A DNA stretch of 44,104 nt, taken from NCBI RefSeq assembly GCF_051967575.1, contig NZ_JBQCJW010000030.1, forward strand, positions 1 through 44,104. Reading direction: 5' to 3'. The stretch comes from Solibacillus silvestris_B. Its GTDB lineage: Bacteria > Bacillota > Bacilli > Bacillales_A > Planococcaceae. The translations under genes and the position numbers were made by a program. The number at the start of each line of letters is the position of its first letter. The first letter of the stretch is position 1. Positions 33,186 through 42,398 of this stretch are shown one piece after another. The notes under the pieces were generated by a model. That model searched no databases. It was not told where the DNA came from and saw only the letters and a program-made list of their open reading frames with translations.

Positions 33186-33223
33186 CTGTGTAAAAAGTTA
33201 ATTACTTTTTACACGCTTTTTTA
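33186..33223 (+). terminator. Terminator of the small peptide gene
   Basis: GTGTAAAAAGT (33188-33198) pairs perfectly with ACTTTTTACAC (33204-33214), followed by GCTTTTTTAA. Confidence 0.88.
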
Positions 33224-33304
33224 ATGCGGGCAGTTAAAGCAATAACTTAGAGTATTTCTATGAAAGTTTAGTAATAGGCTTTCTATTTTTCCAATTTCCC
33301 GAAG

Positions 33305-33840
33305 AAAATAGAACATTCCACAAGAAAAGTAGTACCAACTCAAGCAAAAATATAATGTTTCAATGGAAAAGAAGAAAGCTTCCCTAAAAAGGTAAAACCC
33401 CATTCACATAACTATCACTTCATCCGAGAAAGTAGAACAAATTCATACGAAAGTAGAACCCACCTCGTGATATGTAGGACCTTTCTCATGAAAAATAGAA
33501 TGTTGTTTTCTTAAAAAAGTAGAATTCCGCCCATATAACTACTACTTCATCTTAGAAAGTAGAATCAATTCAAGCGAAAGTAGAACTCTTTGCATGAAAA
33601 GTAGAAAAAATTTAAGCGAAATTAGAACACTTCGCTCGTAAAGTAGAACGTTTTCGTAAAAAAGTAGAACCCGTCTGCATAATCTCCTCTTCGCCTGAGA
33701 AAGTAGAATCCACTCAAGCAAAAGTAGAACCCGCCGCTCGTAAAGTAGAATGTTTATGCGAAAAAGTAGAACTCGTCCACATAATTTCCATTTCATCTGA
33801 GAAAGTAAAAACCACTTAAATAAAAATATAATATCCTGTT
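33305..33840 (+). repeat. AAAGTAGAAC array B, 21-bp phased
   Basis: Units begin at 33305, 33326, 33347, 33368 and 33389, then (+40) 33429, 33450, 33471 and 33492, then (+24) 33516, (+40) 33556, 33577, 33598, 33619, 33640 and 33661, (+39) 33700, 33721, 33742 and 33763, and (+39) 33802. The 21-bp phase and the 39-40-bp long unit are the same as in array A, although the bases between the AAAGTAGAA cores differ. The long unit here ends in TTCATCTGAG or similar. No frame stays open through it. Confidence 0.9.
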
Positions 33841-33934
33841 TCCTGTTCAAAAAAAGAACCATGCCCTGAAATAGCTACTGATTTATAAGGAATACCTGCA
33901 TATTTCTTTCTTAGAATTTCACCCCCATCCAAAG

Positions 33935-33958
33935 TGTCCATTATTATGGACATTTTAT
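33935..33958 (+). terminator. Hairpin with T tail after array B
   Basis: TGTCCAT (33935-33941) pairs with ATGGACA (33946-33952) around a 4-nt loop, followed by TTTTATTT. The following 130 bases up to 34103 hold a ribosome binding site but no clear promoter. Confidence 0.55.
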
Positions 33959-34103
33959 TTCGTTAGGCGAAGCGGTGGTATGATAAAACTAAAATAAGGA
34001 AAATGAAGGAAATGCAGAGCGGGGCAATGTATAGTTGAGTTTCCGTATTTACTCCATTCCATGCTGCGGGTTCTAATTTCCATAAAAATAAGGGGGAGTT
34101 GTC

Positions 34104-35066
34104 ATGGATTTAGATACGATTATTCAGGAATATGAGAGAACAGAGATTACTGCACTTTGGATTCATGATCGCATCCAGAACAGGCACTACAATATTTTAT
34201 CCATTGTAGAGGCTTGTCCGATTGAACAACAATATTCTCTTCCGATTGAGTCATTGGACAAAAATGGGGAGAAGGTTCCTTTTGTGGGCATTAGCCTTGA
34301 TCAGGAACGGACACTTTATTTGAGAAGGGAGTTTAAAGAAACGGCAGAAGAGGGATTGGCGTATTTTAGAGGTCCGAGAATGATGGAGAATGTGGCGATT
34401 GTTTCCTTTGATCATTTGATATTGGATCCGCCTGCGGAAGTTCCTGTTTTAACTAAGGAAACGAAATACCCGAGCACTGCATTGGAGCATATACTGCCGA
34501 GACGATCTGTAGCATTTCGTGTTTGCGCATTGTTTGAGGAAAAGCAGGCAACATTACATCAGTTGACCGAGCAAGATTTCGCTAAAGTAGCCTTTTTAAC
34601 AAAACAATATCTCGGCTATGATTTGTCTATATATAAAGAGTTTATCGGGGCGGTGCTGCTGGCATTGCCGAATCCGTATTTGAGACTGGTCAACATCTTG
34701 GGCGCACCAGAGCATACAGCTATTATCGCGGCTTTTTATGAAAGAATGGGAAAGTCGATGATTGGCGGGGAAATAGAAATATGTGATATTCATATTTATG
34801 GTCAAGGTTTTCATTTAAGAAAGAGGATTACGAATCAAAGGATGCTCATTTCCTTACCTTATATGCCAACTAGATTTAAAGTAAGATTATTTGATGCAAA
34901 GAGTCAATTAGTCTATGAAAATGAAATTGCATTTATGCAGGCATTCCATCTTAATATGCAGATGGCGAATACTGTAAGGAAATTTAAACGTTTAACGGGG
35001 AAAGAAAGCTATAAGGATTTTCGCCGAAAGCTGAGGAAGCCGAAACTGGAAAGTAAAGGGGTTTAA
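34104..35066 (+). CDS. Unrecognised 320-aa cytoplasmic protein
   Basis: The start codon follows AGGGGGAG. No signal peptide or membrane segment is present. The first 120 residues are beta-rich ('ALWIHDRIQNRHYNILSIVE', 'FVGISLDQERTLYLRREF'); the middle is mostly helical ('LTEQDFAKVAFLTKQYLG'); a beta-rich part follows; and the C-terminus is strongly basic (KFKRLTGKESYKDFRRKLRK), suggesting nucleic-acid or surface binding. No family is recognised. It is the first of two same-strand genes, 59 nt apart, and they are likely an operon. Confidence 0.75.
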   Translation: MDLDTIIQEYERTEITALWIHDRIQNRHYNILSIVEACPIEQQYSLPIESLDKNGEKVPFVGISLDQERTLYLRREFKETAEEGLAYFRGPRMMENVAIVSFDHLILDPPAEVPVLTKETKYPSTALEHILPRRSVAFRVCALFEEKQATLHQLTEQDFAKVAFLTKQYLGYDLSIYKEFIGAVLLALPNPYLRLVNILGAPEHTAIIAAFYERMGKSMIGGEIEICDIHIYGQGFHLRKRITNQRMLISLPYMPTRFKVRLFDAKSQLVYENEIAFMQAFHLNMQMANTVRKFKRLTGKESYKDFRRKLRKPKLESKGV

Positions 35067-35125
35067 TGCGGGTAGTTAAAGCTATTCAACTAAGCGATTA
35101 TTAAGTTTTATGCTGGAGGTTTGTT

Positions 35126-37033
35126 ATGATAAGCGAAGATTGGCGAATACGTTTGTGTCCAAATAATTTGCTGGAATGCAAACGGATAAAAGAAGAGAGA
35201 GCAGAATTTCTGATAAAGCATCCGATCGAACTATGGTCAAAACGAACAGAGTCAGCTGCTATCCGTATATTGCAATCATTGGGCGTTAAATTTGCATCAT
35301 CATCTGAATTGAATGAAGAAAAACAACTGGAAGGAAAAATCGCGCAAGTGGCAGCGGTCGTGATGGAAGAACATGCCGAAAATAATCTGCTTAATACGGA
35401 GGATCTGGAGATTTATGCGATTTGCATCGGCTTAGGAGTCGCATTGGCGAAATTTTGCCCGACAGATTATAAAATTTGTGAGCAACTTGCAGAGAAGTTG
35501 TTTTGCCACCATCCAATATATGAAGCGTGGTTGGAGCATTTTCCTAAAGATAAATTCGACCTTCTCGAGCAGTACATAATACAGCTGCCGTATTTTGAGC
35601 ATCCTTTGGAATTGGCAAGGACATGGGGCTACTATCGGAAAAAAAGATATTGGGATAGTTATGACGGACAGTTTAAATTCAATGAACAATATTTAAATGA
35701 TGAATGGCGCTATATTACTGAGTCCAGGCATATAGGTAGGGGCTTGCTGTTGGCGAATGCCATCAGATTTAAAAATGATCTGCTGTTTGCCAAAGATAAA
35801 AGACAATGGGTGAAATGGCTGACAAAGCTGCCGAATATCCATATTCAGATGGCCGCAATTTCTCCAATTCGCAAATTGGAGCTTTGGAAAGAAGTTTTGG
35901 TCATACTTTTTGAATTATCCTGTCTTGAACAATATAACGGAAAGAAAGAGATTAAACTTCTTGCCGCATTATTTCTTTACGAATATTTTGATGCTGCAGA
36001 AGCAATCAGTAATCAGCTTTCCCATTATGCAACAGATCACTGGATATACTTGGATGAACATAAGGAAATTCTTCATTTGATCCATTCGGAAAAGGAAAAT
36101 TGGCAATCCAAGGAATGGCCATATGCAATAAAGCAGTTGGTGGAAAGGTTATCAACTGTTAATATTACGTTGGTAACAGAGATGATCCTGCTTGCTCTTT
36201 GCCATATTCAAATCGATGCACTGCCTAAGAAGAACATTTATAAAGATGTAAGGAAGGTATGCATTGAACATCTTTTAGGGAATTTCAATGAAGCGATGGC
36301 ATTTTTGCACAGCAAACAAACACAGACGTCTTTGCTAGTAGCGATGTTACTATGTTTTGAGGCAGATGACATGAAAGCATGTGGTGAACTATGGGATGGC
36401 TATTTAACGGTTATCGGGCAAAAGGAATTTTACTGGTCCATCGATTTCCAGCAGGATTTGGATTATTTCAAATTTGCCTGGCTTTCTGCAGGGATTTTAG
36501 CGCAACTGGATTCGCCATTCGCCAATTTTATGAATGCTGTCGAACGAATTAATGAGCCGAAAGAGGGCTGGGGAATACTGAATGAGAGAACATATGAAAC
36601 GGATAAACGAATTGTCCATTTATACATAGTGGGGGTTATGGCTTCCGAATGGCTAGCTGTTAATGGAAGAAGGGAAGAAGCTATCCTTCTCTATAATTAC
36701 GTATTTCATGAAACAACGAAATATTTGAGAAAATCAATTCCGTATTCCATGGATTTTGTCGACCAGCTGATCATGGAACTTTGGGGAAGATTGCCATGTA
36801 TAAAGCCGACAGATTATATTGATATAGCGCTTTATACAATACCTTTATATGATGAGTACAAGCATATTCTTCTCGCTTTAACTGTACTGCACCGCAATTC
36901 CCAAAATGCAGCAGAATTAAAAATGCTAATGCAGGAAATGTATGAAGAGCTTTTCCCATTGGAAAAAATAAAGCATTGCCGTAACGAAAAGCTGCTAAAA
37001 TGGTATGACCAATTTGATTGGTGGATGGAATAA
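35126..37033 (+). CDS. Unrecognised 635-aa all-helical protein
   Basis: The ATG at 35126 follows TGGAGG (7 nt). The protein is soluble, rich in Trp, Leu and Glu, and predicted by eye to be almost entirely helical, with helix-pair patterns such as 'ELARTWGYYRKKRYWDSYDG' and 'LYNYVFHETTKYLRKSIPYS' that recall TPR or HEAT-like scaffolds. There are no catalytic motifs, signal peptide or membrane spans. It follows the 320-aa gene closely, so the two probably act together; the role is unknown. Confidence 0.75.
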   Translation: MISEDWRIRLCPNNLLECKRIKEERAEFLIKHPIELWSKRTESAAIRILQSLGVKFASSSELNEEKQLEGKIAQVAAVVMEEHAENNLLNTEDLEIYAICIGLGVALAKFCPTDYKICEQLAEKLFCHHPIYEAWLEHFPKDKFDLLEQYIIQLPYFEHPLELARTWGYYRKKRYWDSYDGQFKFNEQYLNDEWRYITESRHIGRGLLLANAIRFKNDLLFAKDKRQWVKWLTKLPNIHIQMAAISPIRKLELWKEVLVILFELSCLEQYNGKKEIKLLAALFLYEYFDAAEAISNQLSHYATDHWIYLDEHKEILHLIHSEKENWQSKEWPYAIKQLVERLSTVNITLVTEMILLALCHIQIDALPKKNIYKDVRKVCIEHLLGNFNEAMAFLHSKQTQTSLLVAMLLCFEADDMKACGELWDGYLTVIGQKEFYWSIDFQQDLDYFKFAWLSAGILAQLDSPFANFMNAVERINEPKEGWGILNERTYETDKRIVHLYIVGVMASEWLAVNGRREEAILLYNYVFHETTKYLRKSIPYSMDFVDQLIMELWGRLPCIKPTDYIDIALYTIPLYDEYKHILLALTVLHRNSQNAAELKMLMQEMYEELFPLEKIKHCRNEKLLKWYDQFDWWME

Positions 37034-37457
37034 ATAATTGTTCTCTTTTGCGAATTTTTTAGTGTGTTTGATAAGAAAGCTGTTATCTAAGCTCCGGAGC
37101 AATGGGGAAGGTTCTTTATCATCGTATTGAGAACCATCCCGGTGACTCATCCGCACTTCATTCTTAGCGCTTTTACCTCTTTTGTCTCCAAGCCATAATA
37201 GAAATCAACCTTATACTATGATGATGAACTCTTTATATAACTAGCTTTTTATAGTTGAAAGAAAATGATTCTTTAGACACAAGGCTTTAAGCTTTTTATG
37301 AAGAATATTATATCATAGTCTGTTAAATATTCCTGCAATTTAATGACTTTTAAGAAATCCACATTAAATATATAAGATGGATATATGTGTCGAAGTTTTT
37401 TGACGCTTTAAATGGAGAAACCTATGAATATTAAATATTTATAGAGGGAGGTATAAA
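37034..37457. other. Intergenic region with diverged REP pair
   Basis: About 420 AT-rich bases without a gene. It holds the inverted REP pair (37102-37140). Near the right end, GGGAGG (about 37445-37450) is the ribosome binding site of the next gene. Promoter boxes are not clear. Confidence 0.45.
37102..37140. repeat. Diverged inverted REP pair
   Basis: ATGGGGAAGGTTCT (37102-37115) and AGAACCATCCC (37130-37140) face each other across a 14-nt loop, so the whole can form a cruciform or RNA hairpin. Both arms differ from the REP consensus by a base or two. Confidence 0.6.
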
Positions 37458-39050
37458 ATGAAACGACTTTTTTTCGCTTTTGTAGTGCTTTTTAGCATAT
37501 TCGGTGCCACGGCTACTGGATTTGCGAATGCTGACACTGAAAAAGCAAAAGCATGGGAATTTTTTGAGACAATGGTACCCGAAAAAATGGACAGTGCGCT
37601 ATTCGAATCGCATGCACCGATAACCCGTGGTGAAGTGGCGATAGTGCTTGCGGAGCTTTCCAATGGAGGAAATCCAGGCGGGAATATTTCTTTTAAAGAT
37701 GTCCCAGAGAATCACCCTTATTACGAAGCAATTATGCATGCTGCCAACTCAAAAATTATGACAGGCTATGAGGATCAGACATTTCGGCCTGATGCAACTC
37801 TGACGCGGGCACAGATGGCAAAAATTTTTGCTCTGCATTTCCAGCTGCCGGGGACATCCGAGGAGCTTCCATTTGAGGATGTGCCTGCCGATGCCTGGTA
37901 TTATCCTTATGTCAATAATCTCTATTCATCAAAATTGACAAAGGGAACATCAGCTCAAAACTTTTCGCCGAATGAGCCGATTTCACGCAGCCAGTTTGCC
38001 TTACTGCTTTACCGATTGCAAGCACCATCACTTTTATTGGCAGACTATGCTGTCATAGCAGGTTCAAACAGTTATGGACATCTGGATGGACAGGCACACG
38101 ATGCAAAATTCAGATCACCCCAGCATATCGCAAAGGTTCATCAAAGCTATTATATAAGCGATACCGAAAATCATATGATCCGCATGCTTTCGAATCAACA
38201 AGTAAGCACCTATACAGGGGATGCTTATTTTGTTGGTGGGGAGTCGAGTCCGTTAAGCGTGCTTTTGGATGGGAATATTGATGAGGCCTTATTTCAATCA
38301 CCGATGACGATTGTATCTAGGGATGATGGCGCTTTATTTATCGCGGACAGCGCAAATCATGTTATCCGTAAAATCGCGTCTGATGGCAATGTAACAACCT
38401 ATGCGGGCAGCGGAAATCCGGGGATCAAAGACGGAAAAGGGGAACAGGCTGAATTCTACTATCCATACGGTCTTGCATTGGCACAGGATGGAACCCTTTT
38501 TGTTTCGGATACACTCAATCATACGATTCGCAAAATTACGTCAGATGGTGAAGTGTCAACATTAACGAATAATGAGCTTCGGGTAATAGAGATGGCGGAT
38601 GGCTATATTGAAGTGGCGGGCGGTTATCAAAACGGTAAAATCAGCGAAGCCCTCTTCAATGAGCCGACGAGTCTTTTATTGGATGCAAAAGGGAATCTTT
38701 TCGTGAGCGATAGCGGTAATCATGTCATCCGCTACATTGACCTGGAGGCAAATACAGTGTCAACATTTGCTGGCCAATTTGCTGAAAATGGTATTTACGG
38801 TATTCATGGTCACCGGGACGGAAAGGCTGAACAGGCTCAATTCTATTACCCGCGCGGCCTTGCATTAAATGAGAAAGGACAGCTGTTCGTGGCAGATTCA
38901 CTTAATAATGCTATACGTCTTATTGAGAATGGAGAAGTCTCGACTCTTTCTGTAAATAACCAATTGCCGACGGATCTGCTGATTGATCAAGGTCAATTAA
39001 TTGTCGTTCAGAGCGGAAGCGGAGAAATAGGAAAATATACGATGCGGTAA
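37458..39050 (+). CDS. SLH-anchored NHL-repeat (beta-propeller) protein
   Basis: This 530-residue exported protein has a signal peptide ending GFANA (about residue 26) and nearly three SLH domains (about 48-200, 'ITRGEVAIVLAELS', 'MTGYEDQTFRPDATLTRAQM', 'ISRSQFALLLYRL'). These are of a different branch from the four paralogues upstream. Residues 205-530 contain at least five NHL-type blades recognised by 'ISDTENHMIRML', 'IADSANHVIRKI', 'VSDTLNHTIRKI', 'VSDSGNHVIRYI' and 'VADSLNNAIRLI', which should close as a six-bladed propeller for protein or ligand binding. Only 28 nt separate it from the FecR-like gene, so the two are co-transcribed and may act together at the wall. Confidence 0.9.
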   Translation: MKRLFFAFVVLFSIFGATATGFANADTEKAKAWEFFETMVPEKMDSALFESHAPITRGEVAIVLAELSNGGNPGGNISFKDVPENHPYYEAIMHAANSKIMTGYEDQTFRPDATLTRAQMAKIFALHFQLPGTSEELPFEDVPADAWYYPYVNNLYSSKLTKGTSAQNFSPNEPISRSQFALLLYRLQAPSLLLADYAVIAGSNSYGHLDGQAHDAKFRSPQHIAKVHQSYYISDTENHMIRMLSNQQVSTYTGDAYFVGGESSPLSVLLDGNIDEALFQSPMTIVSRDDGALFIADSANHVIRKIASDGNVTTYAGSGNPGIKDGKGEQAEFYYPYGLALAQDGTLFVSDTLNHTIRKITSDGEVSTLTNNELRVIEMADGYIEVAGGYQNGKISEALFNEPTSLLLDAKGNLFVSDSGNHVIRYIDLEANTVSTFAGQFAENGIYGIHGHRDGKAEQAQFYYPRGLALNEKGQLFVADSLNNAIRLIENGEVSTLSVNNQLPTDLLIDQGQLIVVQSGSGEIGKYTMR

Positions 39051-39078
39051 TTACTATGCTATAAGGGAGGCACAAACT

Positions 39079-40843
39079 ATGAGGCATTGCAAAACACTGC
39101 TTTTTATCACATCTTTCCTGTTCTTGCTTTTTAATTTCTCTTCACAGGCAGCCGCAGAGAAGGAAGGACGGCTTTTGGAAATTGTCGCTCCAAACGGGTC
39201 CGTGTATATACAAAAAGCAGGAAGTCCGAAGCAAATACAGGCTATGGATGGGATGAAGGCAGGACAAGGCGATAAAATCATTACGAAGGCAAATTCAAAT
39301 GTCATATTGTTTGCATCAGACACAGAGGATCATCTTTATTTAAGCGAAAACTCTGCTCTGTTCATTGAAGAACTTTACAAAGAGGATAAAAATTATACAT
39401 CACTGCGTTTAATTTCAGGCGATGCTTTAGTTAATGTAACACCTATTTATGAAACAGGTGATCATTTTACATTTTTTGCCCATAACGAAACTTTTCATAT
39501 TAAAGGGACAAGCTTTTTTGTCGGTGTGGACCCTGTTACAGGACAATCTGTAGTAGGACTTTTTTCAGGAGTAATTAATGTAACAAATCCATCGATTCCT
39601 CCTTCCAATCCAGTATTGGTTCCTAACCAGCAAATTGTCGTTTTCCCAGAACAGGCAACTCCGAATAATTTAGTCATGGAGAATTTAATCAATTCTGGCA
39701 GTCCAAATGTTCTTCAGGCGATTTTAGATGCGAAAAGGCAGATTGATGGGGAAAACTCGTCTCTCATACGTAACAATCAAGAAATAACTGATGAACCTGA
39801 TTTGGACGCATTAAGAACAAATTTAGACGGAGTGATTCTTTCAGTGGCTGAGCAGGCAAGAAATGCATCAATGGAAGCGCAATTACAGCAGCGGGAGTCC
39901 CTGCAAAATGCTTCGCTGCGTGCTCAAAAACAGGCTGAACAACAAAAGCAATTGCTTGCTGAACAAGCAAAACGGCAAATTGAAGAACTGAATAGAAAGC
40001 TGGAAGAGCAGAAGAGAAAGTTGGAGGAAGCGAAAAAACAGAGGGAGGACGCTGCCTTACAGAAGTATTTAGCTGCACTTTCCGAGGAGCAAAGACAGTC
40101 ATTTTTACAAAGACAGCCACAAGCTGCCGAACGAAACAGAGAGAACAGCCCAATATCTGAACCTCTTCCGGAATATAGCCCCCCTCCAGCAGGACTTCCG
40201 GGGGGAGATGGAAATACGCCTGGACCAACGCCTGTGCCGGAACCGAATCCTGAGCCGGGACCGGAAAATCCGGACTGCCCAAATGCGGGAGAGAATCCAG
40301 ATTGCGGGGGCAATGAAGAAGAAAACCCGGACTGCCCGGATGGTGAAGGAAATCCGGAATGTATGGAAAATCCGGACTGCCCAAATGCGGGAGAGAATCC
40401 AGATTGCGGGGGCAATGAAGAAGAAAACCCGGACTGCCCGGNNNNNNNNNNNNNNNNNNNNNNNNNNNNNNNNNNNNNNNNNNNNNNNNNNNNNNNNNNN
40501 NNNNNNNNNNNNNNNNNNNNNNNNNNNNNNNNNNNNNNNNNATGGTGAAGGAAAACCGGAATGTGGGGAAGATCCGGACTGCCCAAATGCGGTAGAGAAT
40601 CCAGAATGCGAAGGTAATGAAGAAGAAAATCCACACTGCCCAAATGCGGTAGAGAATCCAGATTGCGAAGGTAATGAAGAAGAAAATCCACACTGCCCGG
40701 ATGGTGAAGGAAATCCGGAATGTGGGGAAAGGGTATTATTAAATGCCGCAAATAGCAGTATAAAACAAACGGCTCCACTAAAAAGTAAAGTGAGAAAAGA
40801 AAAAAGAATTGCTAGAGGAATCAAATTAGTAAAACTCTTATAA
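39079..40843 (+). CDS. Secreted FecR-like coiled-coil protein with acidic Cys repeats
   Basis: A signal peptide (about 1-26) is followed by a FecR-like domain (about 35-170, 'VVGLFSGVINVTNPS', 'FHIKGTSFFVGVDPVTGQS'), here in an exported protein and not in the usual sigma-regulator setting. A long Gln/Lys/Glu coiled coil (about 250-345) leads to a Pro/Gly linker and 34-residue repeats ('NPDCPNAGENPDCGGNEEEN') rich in Glu, Asn and Cys. The tail is strongly basic (KSKVRKEKRIARGIKLVKLL). A 100-N gap (40442-40541) lies within the repeats; the frame is open on both sides and joins as CPDGEG if the missing length preserves the frame. The Cys pairs could bind metal or crosslink. Confidence 0.8.
40264..40735 (+). 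repeat. Tandem repeats encoding CPxxxENPDC motifs
   Basis: The unit beginning GAAAATCCGGACTGCCC recurs at 40264 and 40366, a 102-bp period (34 codons). After the gap, shorter diverged units follow (TGCGGTAGAGAATCCAGA twice, 60 bp apart). Confidence 0.8.
40442..40541. other. Assembly gap (100 N) in acidic Cys repeats
   Basis: The left flank ends GACTGCCCGG and the right flank begins ATGGTGAAGG; intact copies read GACTGCCCGGATGGTGAAGG. The gap probably represents a whole number of repeat units. Confidence 0.9.
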
Positions 40844-40857
40844 TTAAAGAAACTTTG

Positions 40858-40940
40858 AAATCACTTTACGCCAGGAATGATGTAATATCCCGTTCAAACC
40901 GTTGATAAACATAGGTTTGTATGTTAGGTGAAAGTGATTT
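40858..40940. repeat. Inverted repeat next to integrase remnant
   Basis: AAATCACTTT (40858-40867) and AAAGTGATTT (40931-40940) are perfect 10-bp inverted repeats, 63 nt apart, directly beside the decayed integrase gene. They could be arm-type binding sites or part of an old attachment site; this is a guess from position. Confidence 0.35.
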
Positions 40941-40956
40941 GCTAACATTACAGTAA

Positions 40957-42279
40957 TTAATCGAAGCTTCTCATGAGTTGTGCAAACTTATGGGAGGCTT
41001 CTTTTTTCATTTCTTTTGTAATATGCAAATAAATATTTTCCGTCGTATGATCATCGATATGACCAAGCTGGTCCATGATCTGTTCGAGCGATACCCCCGC
41101 TTCTGCTAAGAGCGACGTATGCGTATGACGGAGGGAATGTGGTGTGAAATTTGTACTCAACTGACAGAGCGCTTAATAAGCGTGCCATACGAAGTTGTAC
41201 TACTTTTATTACAATCGGATAGCCTGGGTACTTATTTGTATTCGTAAAGACAAATTGATCATCTTTATAAGAGGTATCAAATTGTTGTATAAGTTGTTCT
41301 TGTTGGGCTTTATGTTTTAGTAATGCATCTACAACAAGTTGATCGATAACAATCGTTCATCTAGGCGATTTTGTTTTAGGTACAATCAGCTGGTAGTTTT
41401 TCGTATTATTATTCGGATTGTAATACGTTTTATGGATTTTGATCATATGCGCCTTAAAATCAATGTCTTGCCATGTTAATGAGACGGGTTCACCTCTTCG
41501 AATACCAGTGTAAGCTAGCACTAAAAACATAGTGAAATCGAAGGTTAAGCCTTCTGTGCGAGCTGTTTTTAAAATAAGGATAGTTCTTCCTTTTCCATAT
41601 ACTTTGGAATCTCATTTTCTTCAAAATCATTAAGTGATTTTTTATCTTTCTTTAAATAAGTGAACTCTGTAGGGTCTTTTTTGATTAGCTCAAGTTCTAG
41701 CGCTTTGCGGAAAATCATTTTGTCTGTACGATTGATTCCTTTCATCGTGCTATGGGAATATCCTAATGCTTTTAATTATTCAGCGCATCTTGATAAATTT
41801 TTCGCTGGATTTCTTTTAGCTTAAGTTCAGCGAAATATGGCATTAGCTTGTTTAATTCATATAAGCGAATACGTATCGTACCCGGCTTAACTTCGTAGGC
41901 TTCTTTGTATATCGTGAGCCATTCTATTGAAAACAGTGCAAACGTTTGATCAGATTTTTCAATATAGATATCGTTAAAAAGTTCATATATCAACTTATTA
42001 GATGCCTCTATTGCAGCTTCTTTAGAACTGAATCCACTCTTTGTTTTCTGTTTTCTCTTCCCAGTTAGAGGGTATTTACCGATATTGATTGTGAAAGACC
42101 ATGTGGTATTGCAAGTACAGCGTTGGTAACCTTTGCTTCATAAGTAGCCTTATGTTCAAATTCGAACCAATATTCATAAAATAATTCACCTGTCTCCGCA
42201 CCAATTAAACATCCCAAATTTTTTCAATAACCTTTATTTCGTTTTGTACTTTCGCTTGCTTAACTTCAACATTATTCAT
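40957..42279 (-). pseudogene. Decayed phage/ICE-type tyrosine integrase
   Basis: Reading leftwards from an ATG at 42279 ('NNVEVKQAKVQNEIKVIEKI'), the minus strand holds successive pieces of one integrase in different frames: the N-terminal SAM-like part ('QTFALFSIEWLTIYKEAYEV', 41993-41772), a catalytic piece with 'YTGIRRGEPVSLTWQDIDF' (active-site Arg, about 41500), and the intact C-terminal end 41160-40957 with 'HSLRHTHTSLLAEAG' (Arg and His), 'LGHIDDHTTENIYLHIT' (His and nucleophile Tyr). Several frameshifts and stops inactivate it. It marks a former phage or conjugative-element insertion; no other phage genes remain here. Confidence 0.8.
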
Positions 42280-42330
42280 TGTATCGAAAGCTGGGATTCA
42301 GCAGTGAATTGGTAATATAAATGGTAAATA

Positions 42331-42360
42331 AAAACGCTCAATAATTTGAGCGTTTTTTTG
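42331..42360. terminator. Terminator between integrase remnant and lipoprotein
   Basis: AAAACGCTCAA (42331-42341) pairs perfectly with TTGAGCGTTTT (42346-42356) around a 4-nt loop, followed by TTTG on the plus strand and TATTT on the minus strand. It probably serves the minus-strand lipoprotein gene ending at 42399. Confidence 0.8.
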
Positions 42361-42398
42361 ATGTAATATTTTATTGAGTTAATTGAACCAAACACCAG

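Noticed and set aside
30742..33840. CRISPR array
   Set aside because: Cores are only about 10 bp, the spacing is 21 bp with related rather than unique filler, and no cas genes are present.
33542..33862. Minus-strand ORF of 106 codons in array B
   Set aside because: It is Leu/Arg-rich translation of the repeat with no ribosome binding site, and it is not conserved in array A.
39764..40824. Long minus-strand ORFs opposite the FecR-like gene
   Set aside because: They are repetitive reflections of the Cys/Glu repeats on the other strand; the plus frame has a signal peptide, a ribosome binding site and a domain.
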